From Bacteroidales bacterium (GTDB lineage Bacteria; Bacteroidota; Bacteroidia; Bacteroidales; Bacteroidaceae), in NCBI GenBank assembly GCA_004557185.1, contig SFEP01000011.1:1-42296 (forward strand): a DNA stretch of 42,296 bases, read 5' to 3'. Position numbers and translations under genes: made by a program. This document shows positions 16,334 to 24,578 of this stretch, one piece after another; the stretch's first letter is position 1; each line of letters begins with the position of its first letter. A model generated the notes under the pieces. It ran no database searches and was not told the DNA's origin. It worked only from the letters and a program-made list of their open reading frames with translations.

Positions 16334-19300
16334 GACTTTCTATGCGTTAGCAGATAGATAATGGGAGTGACAAGAATGTTGAGTAGCGTGGAGGTGAAGA
16401 GGCCGCCCAGAATGACGCGCGCCATGGGGCTCTGGATTTCGTTGCCCGGCAGTTCGCCACCCACCACCAGCGGCAGCAGGGCGAGTGCCGAGGTGAGCGC
16501 TGTCATGAGGATGGGGTTGAGGCGGTCGGCCGAGCCGCGAAGCACGCATTCCTCCACGGGCAGACCAGCGGCGTGCAGGTCGTTGTAACGCGACATGAGC
16601 AGCATGCCGCCGCGGGTGGCAATGCCGCAGAGCGAAATGAAACCTATGAGCGCGGGAATGCTGAGCGTGCCGTCGGACAACCACAGGCCGAGCACGCCGC
16701 CAATGACGGAGAGCGGCAGCCCGAGCATGATGATGCCCGCCTGACGCACGTTGCGGAACTGGCTGTAGAGAAGCAGGAAGATGACCACCAGCGCGCAGAG
16801 CGAGGCAAGCAGAAGGGTGCGCGAGGCAGCCTGCTCGCTCTCGAACTGACCGCCGTACTCGATGCGGCAACCCTCGGGCAGGGTGATGCGCTCCTGCACG
16901 GTGCGGCGAATGTCGGCCACCACGCTACCCACGTCGCGCCCCGCCACGTTGGCCGAGATGACCACCTTGCGCGACACGTTTTCGCGGTTGATGGTGTTGG
17001 GGCCGGCCGTCGATACCACCTCGGCCACGTGGCTGAGGGGGATGGTGCGGCCGCCGGCATCGATGGTGAGATGGGCTATGCGTTCCATGGTGCTGCGGTC
17101 GTCGGGCAGGAGGCGCAGCGTGAGGTCGAACACGCGGCCACCGTCGTAGACCGTAGAAACCGTTTCGCCGCCCAGCAGCACGTTCACCATCTCGGCAAAC
17201 TCAGGCAGCGTGATGCCGTAGCGGGCCAGCATTTCGCGGCGCGGCACAATTTGCAGCTGCGGACGTTCCACCTGCTGCTCCACGTTGAGGTCGGCCAGGC
17301 CCTCAATGCCCTCAATGGCCTGCTTCACCTGCTGCGCGGTGCTGTACATGCGGCTCAGGTCGTCGCCGAACACCTTGATGGCGATGCTGGCCTGCGTGCC
17401 GCTCAGCATGGCGTCGATGCGGTGGGTGATGGGAGCGCCCACCTCCACATTCACGCCGGGCACGGAGGCCAGACGGGTGCGAATGTCGGCCATCACCTCG
17501 TGGCGCGAGCGCTTGTCGAGCACAAAGGGCGCTTCAATCTCCGAGGTGTTCACGCCCAAGGCATGCTCGTCGAGTTCGGCGCGTCCCGTCTTGCGTCCCA
17601 CGGTGCGTATTTCAGGCACACCGAGCAGCAATTGCTCCACGCGGCGCCCCACGCTGTCCGACTCTGCCAGCGAGATGCCCGGCCGTGTGGTGACGTTCAC
17701 CGTGAACGAACCTTCGTTGAACGGCGGAAGGAAACTGCGGCCCAACTGCGTGAAGGCAACCAGTGCGCCGGCCAGCAGTACGCCCGTTCCGCCCAGCACC
17801 CAGCGGGGATGGCGCATGGCGGGGCGCAGCAGACCCTCGTAGTGAAGACGCAGCCAGCGCGTGACGCGGGGCTCGCTGGGGTCGCTGCCCTTGCCACTGC
17901 CCAGCAGGAAACTGCATAGCACCGGTGTGAGCGTGAGTGCCACCAGCGTGGAGGCGGCCAATGCGGCTATGAAGGCTATGCCCAGCGGCACAAGCAGGCG
18001 GCCCTCCATGCCCGAAAGGAAAAAGAGGGGCGTGAAACTGGCGATGATGATGAGCGTGGAGTAGAGAATGGGCAGGCGCACCTCACGCGACGCCTCGTAG
18101 ATGACGGTGCGGGCAGGACGCCGTTCGCCAGCGGGCAGCAAGCGGTTTTCGCGCAGACGTTTGAACACATTTTCCACATCCACAATGGCATCGTCGACAA
18201 GCGAGCCGATGGCGATGGCCATGCCGCCCAGACTCATGGTGTTGATGGTAAGCCCCATGAGGTGCAGCGTGAGCAGTGCCACCACGAGTGAGAGCGGAAT
18301 GGTGACGAGCGAAATCACCGTGGTGCGCACATTCATGAGGAAAAGGAAGAGCACGATGACCACAAAGACGCCGCCCTCGAGCAGCGACTGCTTGACGTTG
18401 CCAATGGCGCTGTGAATGAAACGCTCCTGGCGGTAAACGTCGGTGCGCGTCTGCACGTCGGCGGGGAGCGTGGGGCGCAGTTCGTCGAGCGCGAGGTCAA
18501 TCTTCTCGCTCAGGTCGAGCGTGCTGGTGCCTGGCTGCTTGGTGACGGTGAGCATGACGCAGGGCTTGCCGTCGAGCGAGGCCACGCCGGTGCGCGGCGA
18601 ACGGTTGCCCGTATGCACATCGGCTATGTGGCGCAGCAACACGGGGCCGCTCGGCGTGTTTTTCACCAAAGCCGTGGCCAACTGGTCAACGCTGCGGGTG
18701 GCCAGCATGCCTCGCACAATGTATTCGTTGCCATATTCATACATCACGCCGCCGGCCGCGTTGGCGTTCATGCCGCGCACGGCCTGCTGCACCTCGGTGA
18801 GCGAAACGCCGTAGTGCTTCATGCGGCGCGGGTCGAGACATATCTGGTATTCACGCACGTCGCCGCCCAGCACGGCCACCTGTGCTACGCCGCCCGTGGC
18901 CAGGAGGCGCGGACGGAGTGTCCAGTCGGCCAGCGTGCGGAGGTCTTGCAGCGAGGTAGAGTCTGCCGTGAGCGACACAAACATGAGTTCGCCGAGAATG
19001 GACGACTGCGGACCGAGCGTGGGCGTGCCCACACCCTGCGGCAACTGCGTGCCGATGGCCTGCGTACGCTCGGCCACCGTTTGGCGCGCCTGCCAGATGT
19101 CGGTGCCCCAGTCGAACTCCACCCACACTACCGAGAACCCCGTGGTCGACGACGACCGCACACGGCGTACATGCGACGCACCGTTGACAGCCGTCTCGAG
19201 GGGGAAGGTGACAAGGCGCTCCACCTCCTCGGGTGCCATGCCCGGTGCTTCGGTCATGACGACCACGGTGGGAGCGTTGAGGTCGGGAAACACGTCGACG

Positions 19301-19404
19301 TCCATGGTGCGCGCGGTGTAGAGCCCCGCCACCATGAGGAGCACGGCCGCCAGCAGAATGAGCAGGCGGTTGTGCAGCGAAAAGCGGATGATACGGTTCA
19401 GCAT
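16315..19404 (-). CDS. CusA/CzcA-family heavy-metal RND efflux pump
   Basis: A 1029-residue inner-membrane RND transporter of the heavy-metal efflux class, driven by the proton gradient. It has the usual 12-helix layout with two large periplasmic loops. The helix-4 proton relay motif reads AIGSLVDDAIVDVEN near residue 400. The Asp aligned with the essential CusA Asp405 is kept, and an extra acidic residue follows it. The motif lies between the classic CzcA (DFG...DGA) and CusA (AIGAMVDAA) forms, so the metal (Cu/Ag against Zn/Co/Ni) is not settled. The N-terminus MLNRIIRFSLHNRLL is typical. It sits between the adaptor gene (12-base gap) and the outer membrane channel gene (overlap). Long plus-strand open frames here are shadows. 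Confidence 0.93.
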   Translation of the reverse strand: MLNRIIRFSLHNRLLILLAAVLLMVAGLYTARTMDVDVFPDLNAPTVVVMTEAPGMAPEEVERLVTFPLETAVNGASHVRRVRSSSTTGFSVVWVEFDWGTDIWQARQTVAERTQAIGTQLPQGVGTPTLGPQSSILGELMFVSLTADSTSLQDLRTLADWTLRPRLLATGGVAQVAVLGGDVREYQICLDPRRMKHYGVSLTEVQQAVRGMNANAAGGVMYEYGNEYIVRGMLATRSVDQLATALVKNTPSGPVLLRHIADVHTGNRSPRTGVASLDGKPCVMLTVTKQPGTSTLDLSEKIDLALDELRPTLPADVQTRTDVYRQERFIHSAIGNVKQSLLEGGVFVVIVLFLFLMNVRTTVISLVTIPLSLVVALLTLHLMGLTINTMSLGGMAIAIGSLVDDAIVDVENVFKRLRENRLLPAGERRPARTVIYEASREVRLPILYSTLIIIASFTPLFFLSGMEGRLLVPLGIAFIAALAASTLVALTLTPVLCSFLLGSGKGSDPSEPRVTRWLRLHYEGLLRPAMRHPRWVLGGTGVLLAGALVAFTQLGRSFLPPFNEGSFTVNVTTRPGISLAESDSVGRRVEQLLLGVPEIRTVGRKTGRAELDEHALGVNTSEIEAPFVLDKRSRHEVMADIRTRLASVPGVNVEVGAPITHRIDAMLSGTQASIAIKVFGDDLSRMYSTAQQVKQAIEGIEGLADLNVEQQVERPQLQIVPRREMLARYGITLPEFAEMVNVLLGGETVSTVYDGGRVFDLTLRLLPDDRSTMERIAHLTIDAGGRTIPLSHVAEVVSTAGPNTINRENVSRKVVISANVAGRDVGSVVADIRRTVQERITLPEGCRIEYGGQFESEQAASRTLLLASLCALVVIFLLLYSQFRNVRQAGIIMLGLPLSVIGGVLGLWLSDGTLSIPALIGFISLCGIATRGGMLLMSRYNDLHAAGLPVEECVLRGSADRLNPILMTALTSALALLPLVVGGELPGNEIQSPMARVILGGLFTSTLLNILVTPIIYLLTHRKSCTAFS

Positions 19405-19416
19405 AACTCCGACGTG

Positions 19417-20622
19417 TTAATGGTTATGACTGTGTGCCGGCGGCATGGCGCTCGACGACGCCATACGCACTTGGCCTGCGCCGCGCACCACCACCTCTTC
19501 GCCAGCAGTGAGACCCGCCGTCACTTCGGTGCGCTGGCCGTCGCTCAAGCCCAGTTGCACCTCACGCTTGACGTAGGCGTCGGGCTCTGTTTTGATGTAG
19601 ATGTAGAAATGCCCCATCTCCTCGGTAAGCGCGGTGCGTGGCACGCTGAGCACGCCCTCACGCTGTGCGCCCAGCACCCACACCTCGGCATAGGCTCCGG
19701 GCAGCATGTCGCCCGTGTAGTCGAGTTCGAAGGTGAGTGACGCAAAGCCCGCGCCGTCGGCCACGCTGCGGCTGCGTGAGAGCAAACGGCCGTGCAGGTT
19801 GCTGAGGCAGTAGAGGCGGTCGGAGCCTGCCAAACGGAAGTTGGCGCTCTGTACGGTGGCCAGCCGTTGCAGCATGTCGGCCGGTACATCGGCACGCAAC
19901 TGCAGGCGGCGGCACTGCGTGACCACGGCCACAGGGCTTCCCACCTCTACGTAGTCGCCTGTGCGGGCCAGCAACGTCTTGACGTAGCCCGTGAGCGGAC
20001 TGGTGATGCGCATGCCACCCTCGGCGGCGCGGGGCAGCAGAGCGTCGAGGGCAATGCGGGCGTTCTCGAAGGCCAGACGTGCCTGCTCCAAATCTTTCTG
20101 CGCTACAATGCGGTCGGCGGCCAACTTCTGCGCACGTTCGTACTCACTCTTGGCCGTTTCGTAGGCTATGCGTGCTTTGGCCACGGGGTCGCCGTCGGGC
20201 AGATGTTTCGCCGACACTGTGCCGAGCGTCTGGCCGGCACGCACCTGTGCACCCTCAGTCAGCGAGGCGTGGCCCAGTGTGAGCACACCCGCAGCAGTGG
20301 CCACGACGGTCTGTTCGTCGCCCTGTGCGCTGAGGAGCTGTCCGCTTGTCAGGTAACCAGGTTGAAAGGGTGCGGCGCTGATTTTCTCTGTCACCACGCC
20401 GGCAGCCTTCGCCGCTGCCTGCGTCAGGATAATTTCGTCGCCGTGGGCATGAGCCTCTGCGTCGGATGCTGCAGCGTGCGGCTCGTGCCCGTGAGCCTCG
20501 GCCTCCGTCTCGGCGTGGTCGTCGTGGTCGTGACCGTCGTGTTCGTGGTCATGGCTGTGGCAACCCCAGCACACAAGGGCAAGGGACAAGGAAAGGAAAT
20601 GAATAAGTCTTGGAAAATGCAT
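19417..20622 (-). CDS. His-rich RND periplasmic adaptor lipoprotein (CusB/CzcB-like)
   Basis: A 401-residue membrane fusion protein linking the RND pump to the outer membrane channel. A signal peptide (MHFPRLIHFLSLSLALVC) is followed by a possible lipidation Cys21. Residues 22-60 then form a strongly His/Asp-rich tract with 12 histidines (HSHDHEHDGHDHDDH and later), likely a periplasmic metal-binding arm. The barrel-sandwich and alpha-hairpin domains follow (AGQTLGTVSAKH, the hairpin around residues 155-205, then TSPLTGYVKTLLARTGDYVEVG). The start at 20622 is chosen because it opens the signal peptide; the longer upstream frame gives no sensible leader. The His tract supports a divalent or soft metal substrate, without saying which. 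Confidence 0.9.
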   Translation of the reverse strand: MHFPRLIHFLSLSLALVCWGCHSHDHEHDGHDHDDHAETEAEAHGHEPHAAASDAEAHAHGDEIILTQAAAKAAGVVTEKISAAPFQPGYLTSGQLLSAQGDEQTVVATAAGVLTLGHASLTEGAQVRAGQTLGTVSAKHLPDGDPVAKARIAYETAKSEYERAQKLAADRIVAQKDLEQARLAFENARIALDALLPRAAEGGMRITSPLTGYVKTLLARTGDYVEVGSPVAVVTQCRRLQLRADVPADMLQRLATVQSANFRLAGSDRLYCLSNLHGRLLSRSRSVADGAGFASLTFELDYTGDMLPGAYAEVWVLGAQREGVLSVPRTALTEEMGHFYIYIKTEPDAYVKREVQLGLSDGQRTEVTAGLTAGEEVVVRGAGQVRMASSSAMPPAHSHNH

Positions 20623-20687
20623 GTGTAAGTAGGTAAAAGGGTTTTGAAACAAAAAGAAGAAGTCTGCCTTGAGCAGAAAAGCGTGCT

Positions 20688-21077
20688 TCAAAACACCGGC
20701 GGTGCCCTAAGCGGCCGCGTGCGCCGCAGCCACACCCCTATATAATAATATATGGAGTGCGCGGCGGCAGCCTTCAAGGCGGGCGCAGGCAACATGGGGG
20801 GCACGGCGGGCAGCATCAGGGCGTGCAGCGGCAGCGTGTGCTGCTGTGCGGCGGCGGCCCGCGGAGCCGTTTTTACCAGAAAAAAAGTTTCCCAAGCCTC
20901 GCAGCACGGATGGTGTGCCTCGCCCGCTGCGTGGTGTGCCTGCCAAGTGTGGCGGTGCGTGGCTTCATGCAGCCCCACGCACCATCTCTCGCCATGGTGA
21001 TGGTGAGGAATGAGCGGCGGAAGCAGCAACAACAGCAGCAGCACGGAGATGGCTGCACGTAAACGGCTGGTCAACAT
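20688..21077 (-). CDS. Small secreted His-rich protein leading the efflux operon
   Basis: A 129-residue hypothetical protein. Its N-terminus is a poly-Leu signal/anchor segment (residues 8-24) followed at once by HHHH (25-28), then further His/Cys-rich sequence (CVGLHEATHRHTWQAHH, HHPCCE). The second half is Ala/Pro-rich and includes the translated AT-rich repeat motif (SIYYYIGV), so the true C-terminus may be poorly conserved. I do not recognise a named family for certain. It resembles the small His-rich exported proteins that precede metal-efflux genes in Bacteroidales (DUF6769-like, from memory). The gap to the adaptor gene is 65 bases on the same strand, so a role in periplasmic metal binding or sensing is inferred. 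An in-frame ATG at 21143 exists but lies upstream of the promoter box. Confidence 0.6.
   Translation of the reverse strand: MLTSRLRAAISVLLLLLLLPPLIPHHHHGERWCVGLHEATHRHTWQAHHAAGEAHHPCCEAWETFFLVKTAPRAAAAQQHTLPLHALMLPAVPPMLPAPALKAAAAHSIYYYIGVWLRRTRPLRAPPVF
20736..20767 (+). repeat. Recurring AT-rich / GGAGTGCG motif, site 3
   Basis: CCCTATATAATAATATATGG followed by AGTGCGCGGCGG. It matches the sites at 13017 and 37191. Here it falls inside the 3' part of the His-rich protein gene. Confidence 0.5.
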
Positions 21078-21082
21078 GGGCG

Positions 21083-21090
21083 CAAAGGTA
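21083..21090 (-). promoter_or_regulatory. -7 box of the efflux operon promoter
   Basis: The minus strand reads TACCTTTG, a full TAnnTTTG match, only 5 bases before the ATG at 21077. A -33 box is not clear. If used, the transcript would begin at or within a base or two of the start codon. Confidence 0.45.
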
Positions 21091-21273
21091 CGAGTAACAC
21101 GCCGAAACCGAGTTGCATTTGATAGGTATTTTACAAGAAACACAGCACTGAGTGACTCCTCTCACACAGATAGTTCATTTTATTCTATTGGTGTCTGCTA
21201 ATCTTTTTGAGCGCCCCCCCAAAAAAACATGCTGGTGTTCGGGGAGATACTATGCCGTGGGAGAAAGAGTCCC

Positions 21274-21320
21274 CGCCGTGGAAGAAAGTTCCCATGCCGT
21301 GGGAAGTTTCTTCCACGGCG
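21274..21320 (+). repeat. 20-bp hairpin inside element A
   Basis: The arms 21274-21293 and 21301-21320 pair at 19 of 20 positions around a 7-base loop ATGCCGT. The right arm ends TTCTTCCACGGCG. The same hairpin occurs at 33656-33702. Confidence 0.8.
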
Positions 21321-21354
21321 GCCTGTTTTTACGGCCCGCCGCCCCGTCGAAAAT

Positions 21355-21428
21355 AGATGCTACGTAAAAAATTTTACGTACGACGTGATTTTTTTTACGT
21401 ACGACGTGATATTTTTTACGTAGCATCT
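21355..21428 (+). repeat. 17-bp palindrome enclosing 21-bp tandem repeats
   Basis: AGATGCTACGTAAAAAA (21355-21371) is perfectly complementary to 21412-21428. Between them TTTTACGTACGACGTGAT occurs at 21372 and 21393, exactly 21 bases apart, and the right arm continues the same phase with TTTTACGTA at 21414. The matching region in copy B is 33550-33619. Confidence 0.85.
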
Positions 21429-21851
21429 CCTTTTTCCGTCTCCCCGCCCGGCCGAAAACAGATGCTGTGAAGACAAATTGCCGCCCCGCGGGAAATGGAT
21501 GCTGGAAAATGGGTGTCGGGTAATAGTGGAAGCCTTTAATCGGATGCTCCTATGGTGTTCATAAAGAGGGCTTATGGGTGTGCATCTTAAAAAGTAATAT
21601 AAAAAATAGAGGTATAAAAGTGAGAGAGGGGGCTTACTTGGGGGTGATGAAATACATTTACGCATAAAACCTGCATTTGACTGTCATTTCTTTAGCTCAA
21701 GAGTTTTAACGGACACCAATAATTCAATGCATTGCACTTCAAGAGAAGTGTAACATAAATATTTGCCGCCTATGGCTTACGAATAGAGAAGGCTGTTGAC
21801 CGCAAAACACAAAACCATGCACCCGTGCGTGCATGGTGTGTGCCTTTTTGC

Positions 21852-21859
21852 TAAATTTG
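21852..21859 (+). promoter_or_regulatory. -7 box (TAAATTTG) upstream of the DUF4348 gene
   Basis: A full TAnnTTTG match 36 bases before the ATG at 21895, without a clear -33 box. An 8-bp hairpin, CCATGCAC/GTGCATGG (21815-21836), sits just upstream and may be a terminator remnant or an operator. Confidence 0.45.
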
Positions 21860-21894
21860 CCCGTCGATAAACTACACTTGAAAGGAGATATTTG

Positions 21895-22716
21895 ATGAAA
21901 ACGTCTTGTTTACTATTGCCGTTCCTGCTCCTGGTGCTGACGGCCTGCGTGGGCGAACGCAAGGAAGCACAGCCCGAGGCCACCGACACGCTGACCGTGG
22001 CCACGACTGACAGCGTGCCGTCTGACAGCGTACAGCCCGTGACGCCGAAGCACTTGGACGGCCTCTTCGATGACTTTGCCTTTCTCTTCATGAGCAACAG
22101 CAAGTTCCAGCAGCGCCGCGTGCGTTTCCCCCTACCCGTGGTGGAGGATGGCAAAACGCATTGGCTCGAAAAGAAGCAGTGGCGCTTCGACCCCCTTTAC
22201 GGCCGCAGCGACGTGTACACCCTAATTTTCGACAGCAAGAAAGCGATGCAGGCGCAGAAAGACACCTCGCTCAAACACGTAGAGGTGGAGTGGGTCTACC
22301 TCACCGCACGGCGTGTGAAGCAGTACGTTTTCAACAAAACGCAGGGCCTATGGCGGCTCGACTCCATCAACGTGCACCGCTTCGTTGACAACGAAAACAG
22401 CGACTTCTACGAATTTTATCGCCAGTTCTCGAGTAGCCCAGATTTTCAGACCCGTCACATTGTCAACCCCTTTGCGTTCCGTACCTACGACTCCGACAAT
22501 TTTTCACACATCGACGGTACGCTCGACGTGCAGCAGTGGCCCGATTTTCGTCCCGACCTGCCACACGGCACCATCACCAACATCAACTACGGTCAGCGCT
22601 ATGGAGATGCGCGGCACCGCCTGCTGGTCATTTGCAGTCCGTCGGGCGGCATGGGTTGCACGCTGACCTTTGTGCGGAAGGGCAACACCTGGATGCTCGA
22701 AGGCTTGGAAAATTGA
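21895..22716 (+). CDS. DUF4348 domain-containing lipoprotein
   Basis: A 273-residue exported lipoprotein. The signal peptide ends with the lipobox LTAC at Cys18 (MKTSCLLLPFLLLVLTAC), followed by a Thr/Ser/Asp-rich linker to about residue 50. The rest matches the Bacteroidota DUF4348 family (FDDFAFLFMSNSKFQQRRVRFPL, then LDSINVHRF and the end SPSGGMGCTLTFVRKGNTWML). The function is unknown. It has an unusually good Shine-Dalgarno sequence for this phylum (AAGGAG at 21881-21886). murB follows after 28 bases, suggesting an operon and perhaps a cell-envelope role. Confidence 0.82.
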   Translation: MKTSCLLLPFLLLVLTACVGERKEAQPEATDTLTVATTDSVPSDSVQPVTPKHLDGLFDDFAFLFMSNSKFQQRRVRFPLPVVEDGKTHWLEKKQWRFDPLYGRSDVYTLIFDSKKAMQAQKDTSLKHVEVEWVYLTARRVKQYVFNKTQGLWRLDSINVHRFVDNENSDFYEFYRQFSSSPDFQTRHIVNPFAFRTYDSDNFSHIDGTLDVQQWPDFRPDLPHGTITNINYGQRYGDARHRLLVICSPSGGMGCTLTFVRKGNTWMLEGLEN

Positions 22717-22744
22717 TAATCATACCTTTTCATCACTCACCGAC

Positions 22745-23761
22745 ATGGCTATAATGAAGAAGATGCACCCTGTGCAGAATACCTTTCATATTGAAGTGAA
22801 GGCCCGCGAATATGCTGAATATGACAGCGTCGAGGCGTTGCGCCAACTGTTGCCCCTGCTGCATGGCAAGAAGTGGATGCACGTGGGTGCCGGCAGCAAC
22901 CTCGTGTTTCTGCACGACGTGTACGACGGCGTGGTGCTCCACTCTGCTATCCGCCAGATTGAGGAGGTGCGCCGCGAAGACCGCTACGTGTGGCTGAAGG
23001 TCGGGGCGGGCGTCGTGTGGGACGACCTGGTGCAGCAAAGCCTTGACAGGGGGCTCTACGGACTGGAAAACCTCTCGCTCATTCCCGGCGAGGTGGGCGC
23101 CAGTGCGGTGCAAAATGTGGGTGCCTACGGCGTGGAGGCGGCCGACTGTATTGCCGAAGTGCACACGCTCGATGCCGAATCGGGCGAGCAGCGCATCTTC
23201 ACCGCAGAGCAATGCCAGTATGCCTACCGCAGCAGCATTTTCAAGACCACCTGCCGCGGCCGTTACATTGTGACGCATGTGGTGTATAGGCTTTGTCGCG
23301 ATTTCAAACCTAACCTGACTTACGTGGCGCTGAGCCGCGAACTCGAGGCACGCGGCATCCGGCCCGACGCCGTCACGGCGAAGCAGATGCGCGACGTCAT
23401 TGTGCAAGTGCGCCGCGCCAAACTCCCCGATCCTGCCGACACGGGCAGCGCAGGCTCTTTCTTCATGAATCCCGTCGTCACGCCGCAGGCTTTTGCCGCC
23501 TTGCAGCAACAGCACCCTGACGCGCCCCACTACGAGGTGCCGCACGGCGTCAAGGTGCCGGCGGGCTGGCTCATACAGCAGTGCGGATGGCGAGGCCGGC
23601 AGCTGGGGCGTGCAGGAGTGTACAGCAAGCAAGCCTTGGTGCTCGTCAACATGGGCGGGGCTGACGGACAGGACGTGCTGCGGCTCTGTCAGGCCATACA
23701 GCATGACGTGCATGAACGTTTTGGTATCGACTTGCATCCTGAAGCCAACCTCATCGACTGA
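22745..23761 (+). CDS. murB: UDP-N-acetylenolpyruvoylglucosamine reductase
   Basis: A 338-residue type I MurB, the FAD- and NADPH-dependent enzyme that completes UDP-MurNAc in cytoplasmic peptidoglycan synthesis. FAD-binding segments are HVGAGSNLVF near residue 45 and LIPGEVGASAVQNVGAYG near 110. YAYRSSIF carries the catalytic Arg, GSAGSFFMNPV the catalytic Ser, and LHPEANLI the C-terminal Glu, so all active-site elements are present. The start is the ATG at 22745; ATGs at 22754 and 22763 are possible. It is followed after 13 bases by the MBL hydrolase gene. Confidence 0.95.
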   Translation: MAIMKKMHPVQNTFHIEVKAREYAEYDSVEALRQLLPLLHGKKWMHVGAGSNLVFLHDVYDGVVLHSAIRQIEEVRREDRYVWLKVGAGVVWDDLVQQSLDRGLYGLENLSLIPGEVGASAVQNVGAYGVEAADCIAEVHTLDAESGEQRIFTAEQCQYAYRSSIFKTTCRGRYIVTHVVYRLCRDFKPNLTYVALSRELEARGIRPDAVTAKQMRDVIVQVRRAKLPDPADTGSAGSFFMNPVVTPQAFAALQQQHPDAPHYEVPHGVKVPAGWLIQQCGWRGRQLGRAGVYSKQALVLVNMGGADGQDVLRLCQAIQHDVHERFGIDLHPEANLID

Positions 23762-23774
23762 CAAGTTCGAGAAA

Positions 23775-24539
23775 ATGAATACCCTACGCTTTCTTGGAAC
23801 GGGCACCAGTTGCGGTGTGCCACAGATAGGTTGCACCTGCCCCGTGTGCACTTCGTCCGACCCGCACGATGCACGGCTACGCACCTCGGTGCTGCTCGAA
23901 ACGGACGATGGCGTGCGCCTGCTCTTTGACTGCGGACCTGATTTCCGCCAGCAAATGCTTGGTGTGCCTTTCGGCCCACTGCATGCTGTGCTCATTTCAC
24001 ACGAGCACTACGACCACGTGGGCGGACTGGATGATTTGCGCCCGTTCAAGCACTTTGGCCAAGTGGATGTGTATGCCGAAACTGTGTGCGCCAGCCATTT
24101 ACGCGAGCACATGCCTTATTGTTTTGGGGAAAATCCTTACCCTGGGTCGCCGCGCATCGACCTGCATGCCATCAGCGCTGGTCAGCCGTTTGCGGTGTGC
24201 GGCCATGAGATACTACCCATTGAGGTGCTCCACGGCAAGTTGCCCATACTGGCTTTCCGCATAGGCTCCTTTGCTTATGTCACCGACATGTCAGCCATCA
24301 GTCCCGACGCTCTCAGCGCCCTGCGCGGTGTGCGCCATCTGGTCATCAATGCCTTACGCACCAAGCCACACCCCACGCACCAAACCCTTGATGAGGCGCT
24401 CGCCGTCATTCGTCACCTCTCGCCTGAGCAGGCCTGGCTCGTGCACATGTCACACGAAATCGGTTTGCACGCTGAGGTGCAGCCCGCGCTGCCACCACAT
24501 GTCACGCTGGCTTACGACGGCATGGTGGCTACATGGTAA
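23775..24539 (+). CDS. MBL-fold metallohydrolase (PhnP/RNase Z-like)
   Basis: A 254-residue metallo-beta-lactamase-fold hydrolase. It opens with LRFLGTGTSCGVPQIGC, typical of the PhnP-like group, and has the zinc motif SHEHYDHVGG (His76, His78, Asp80, His81). Further ligands are Asp and His in FAYVTDMS and HMSHEIGLH. Cysteines 13, 20, 22 and 25 resemble the extra zinc site of PhnP. Family members cleave cyclic phosphodiesters or similar bonds, but the substrate here is unknown. No phosphonate genes are nearby. It is 13 bases after murB, probably the same transcript. Confidence 0.85.
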   Translation: MNTLRFLGTGTSCGVPQIGCTCPVCTSSDPHDARLRTSVLLETDDGVRLLFDCGPDFRQQMLGVPFGPLHAVLISHEHYDHVGGLDDLRPFKHFGQVDVYAETVCASHLREHMPYCFGENPYPGSPRIDLHAISAGQPFAVCGHEILPIEVLHGKLPILAFRIGSFAYVTDMSAISPDALSALRGVRHLVINALRTKPHPTHQTLDEALAVIRHLSPEQAWLVHMSHEIGLHAEVQPALPPHVTLAYDGMVATW

Positions 24540-24578
24540 GGCGCCCTTTCTTCCCGTTTCTTCCCTAATCACTCCTTT

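Larger units (their letters stand above)
21186..21721 (+). mobile_element. Modular palindromic intergenic element, copy A
   Basis: A 536-base non-coding element with imperfect terminal inverted repeats: TATTGGTGTCTGCTAAT at the left and its partner ending ACGGACACCAATA at the right. It is flanked on both sides by ATTC (21182-21185 and 21722-21725), a possible target duplication. Inside, in order, are GCCGTGG(A/G)AGAAA modules, a 20-bp hairpin (21274-21320), a GC-rich linker, a 17-bp palindrome enclosing 21-bp tandem repeats (21355-21428), and a GATGCTGTGAAGACAAATTG module. The core recurs inverted at 33464-33816 and again at 42092-42296. No transposase is encoded, so it is most likely non-autonomous. 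Confidence 0.65.

Noticed and set aside
16573..19740. Two long plus-strand frames (448 and 442 codons) over the RND pump and adaptor
   Set aside because: The minus-strand pump and adaptor are unmistakable; these frames are His/Arg/Gln-rich complements of them.
21240..21430. CRISPR-like array
   Set aside because: The repeats are palindromic modules of different kinds without equal-length unique spacers, and no cas genes are near.
21186..21721. Remnant of an IS with a transposase
   Set aside because: No frame in the element gives DDE, HUH or serine/tyrosine recombinase motifs; only the ends look IS-like.
21815..21836. Hairpin CCATGCAC/GTGCATGG as an intrinsic terminator
   Set aside because: The T-run comes 8 bases after the stem and no gene ends upstream on that strand, so it is recorded only as a note on the promoter region.
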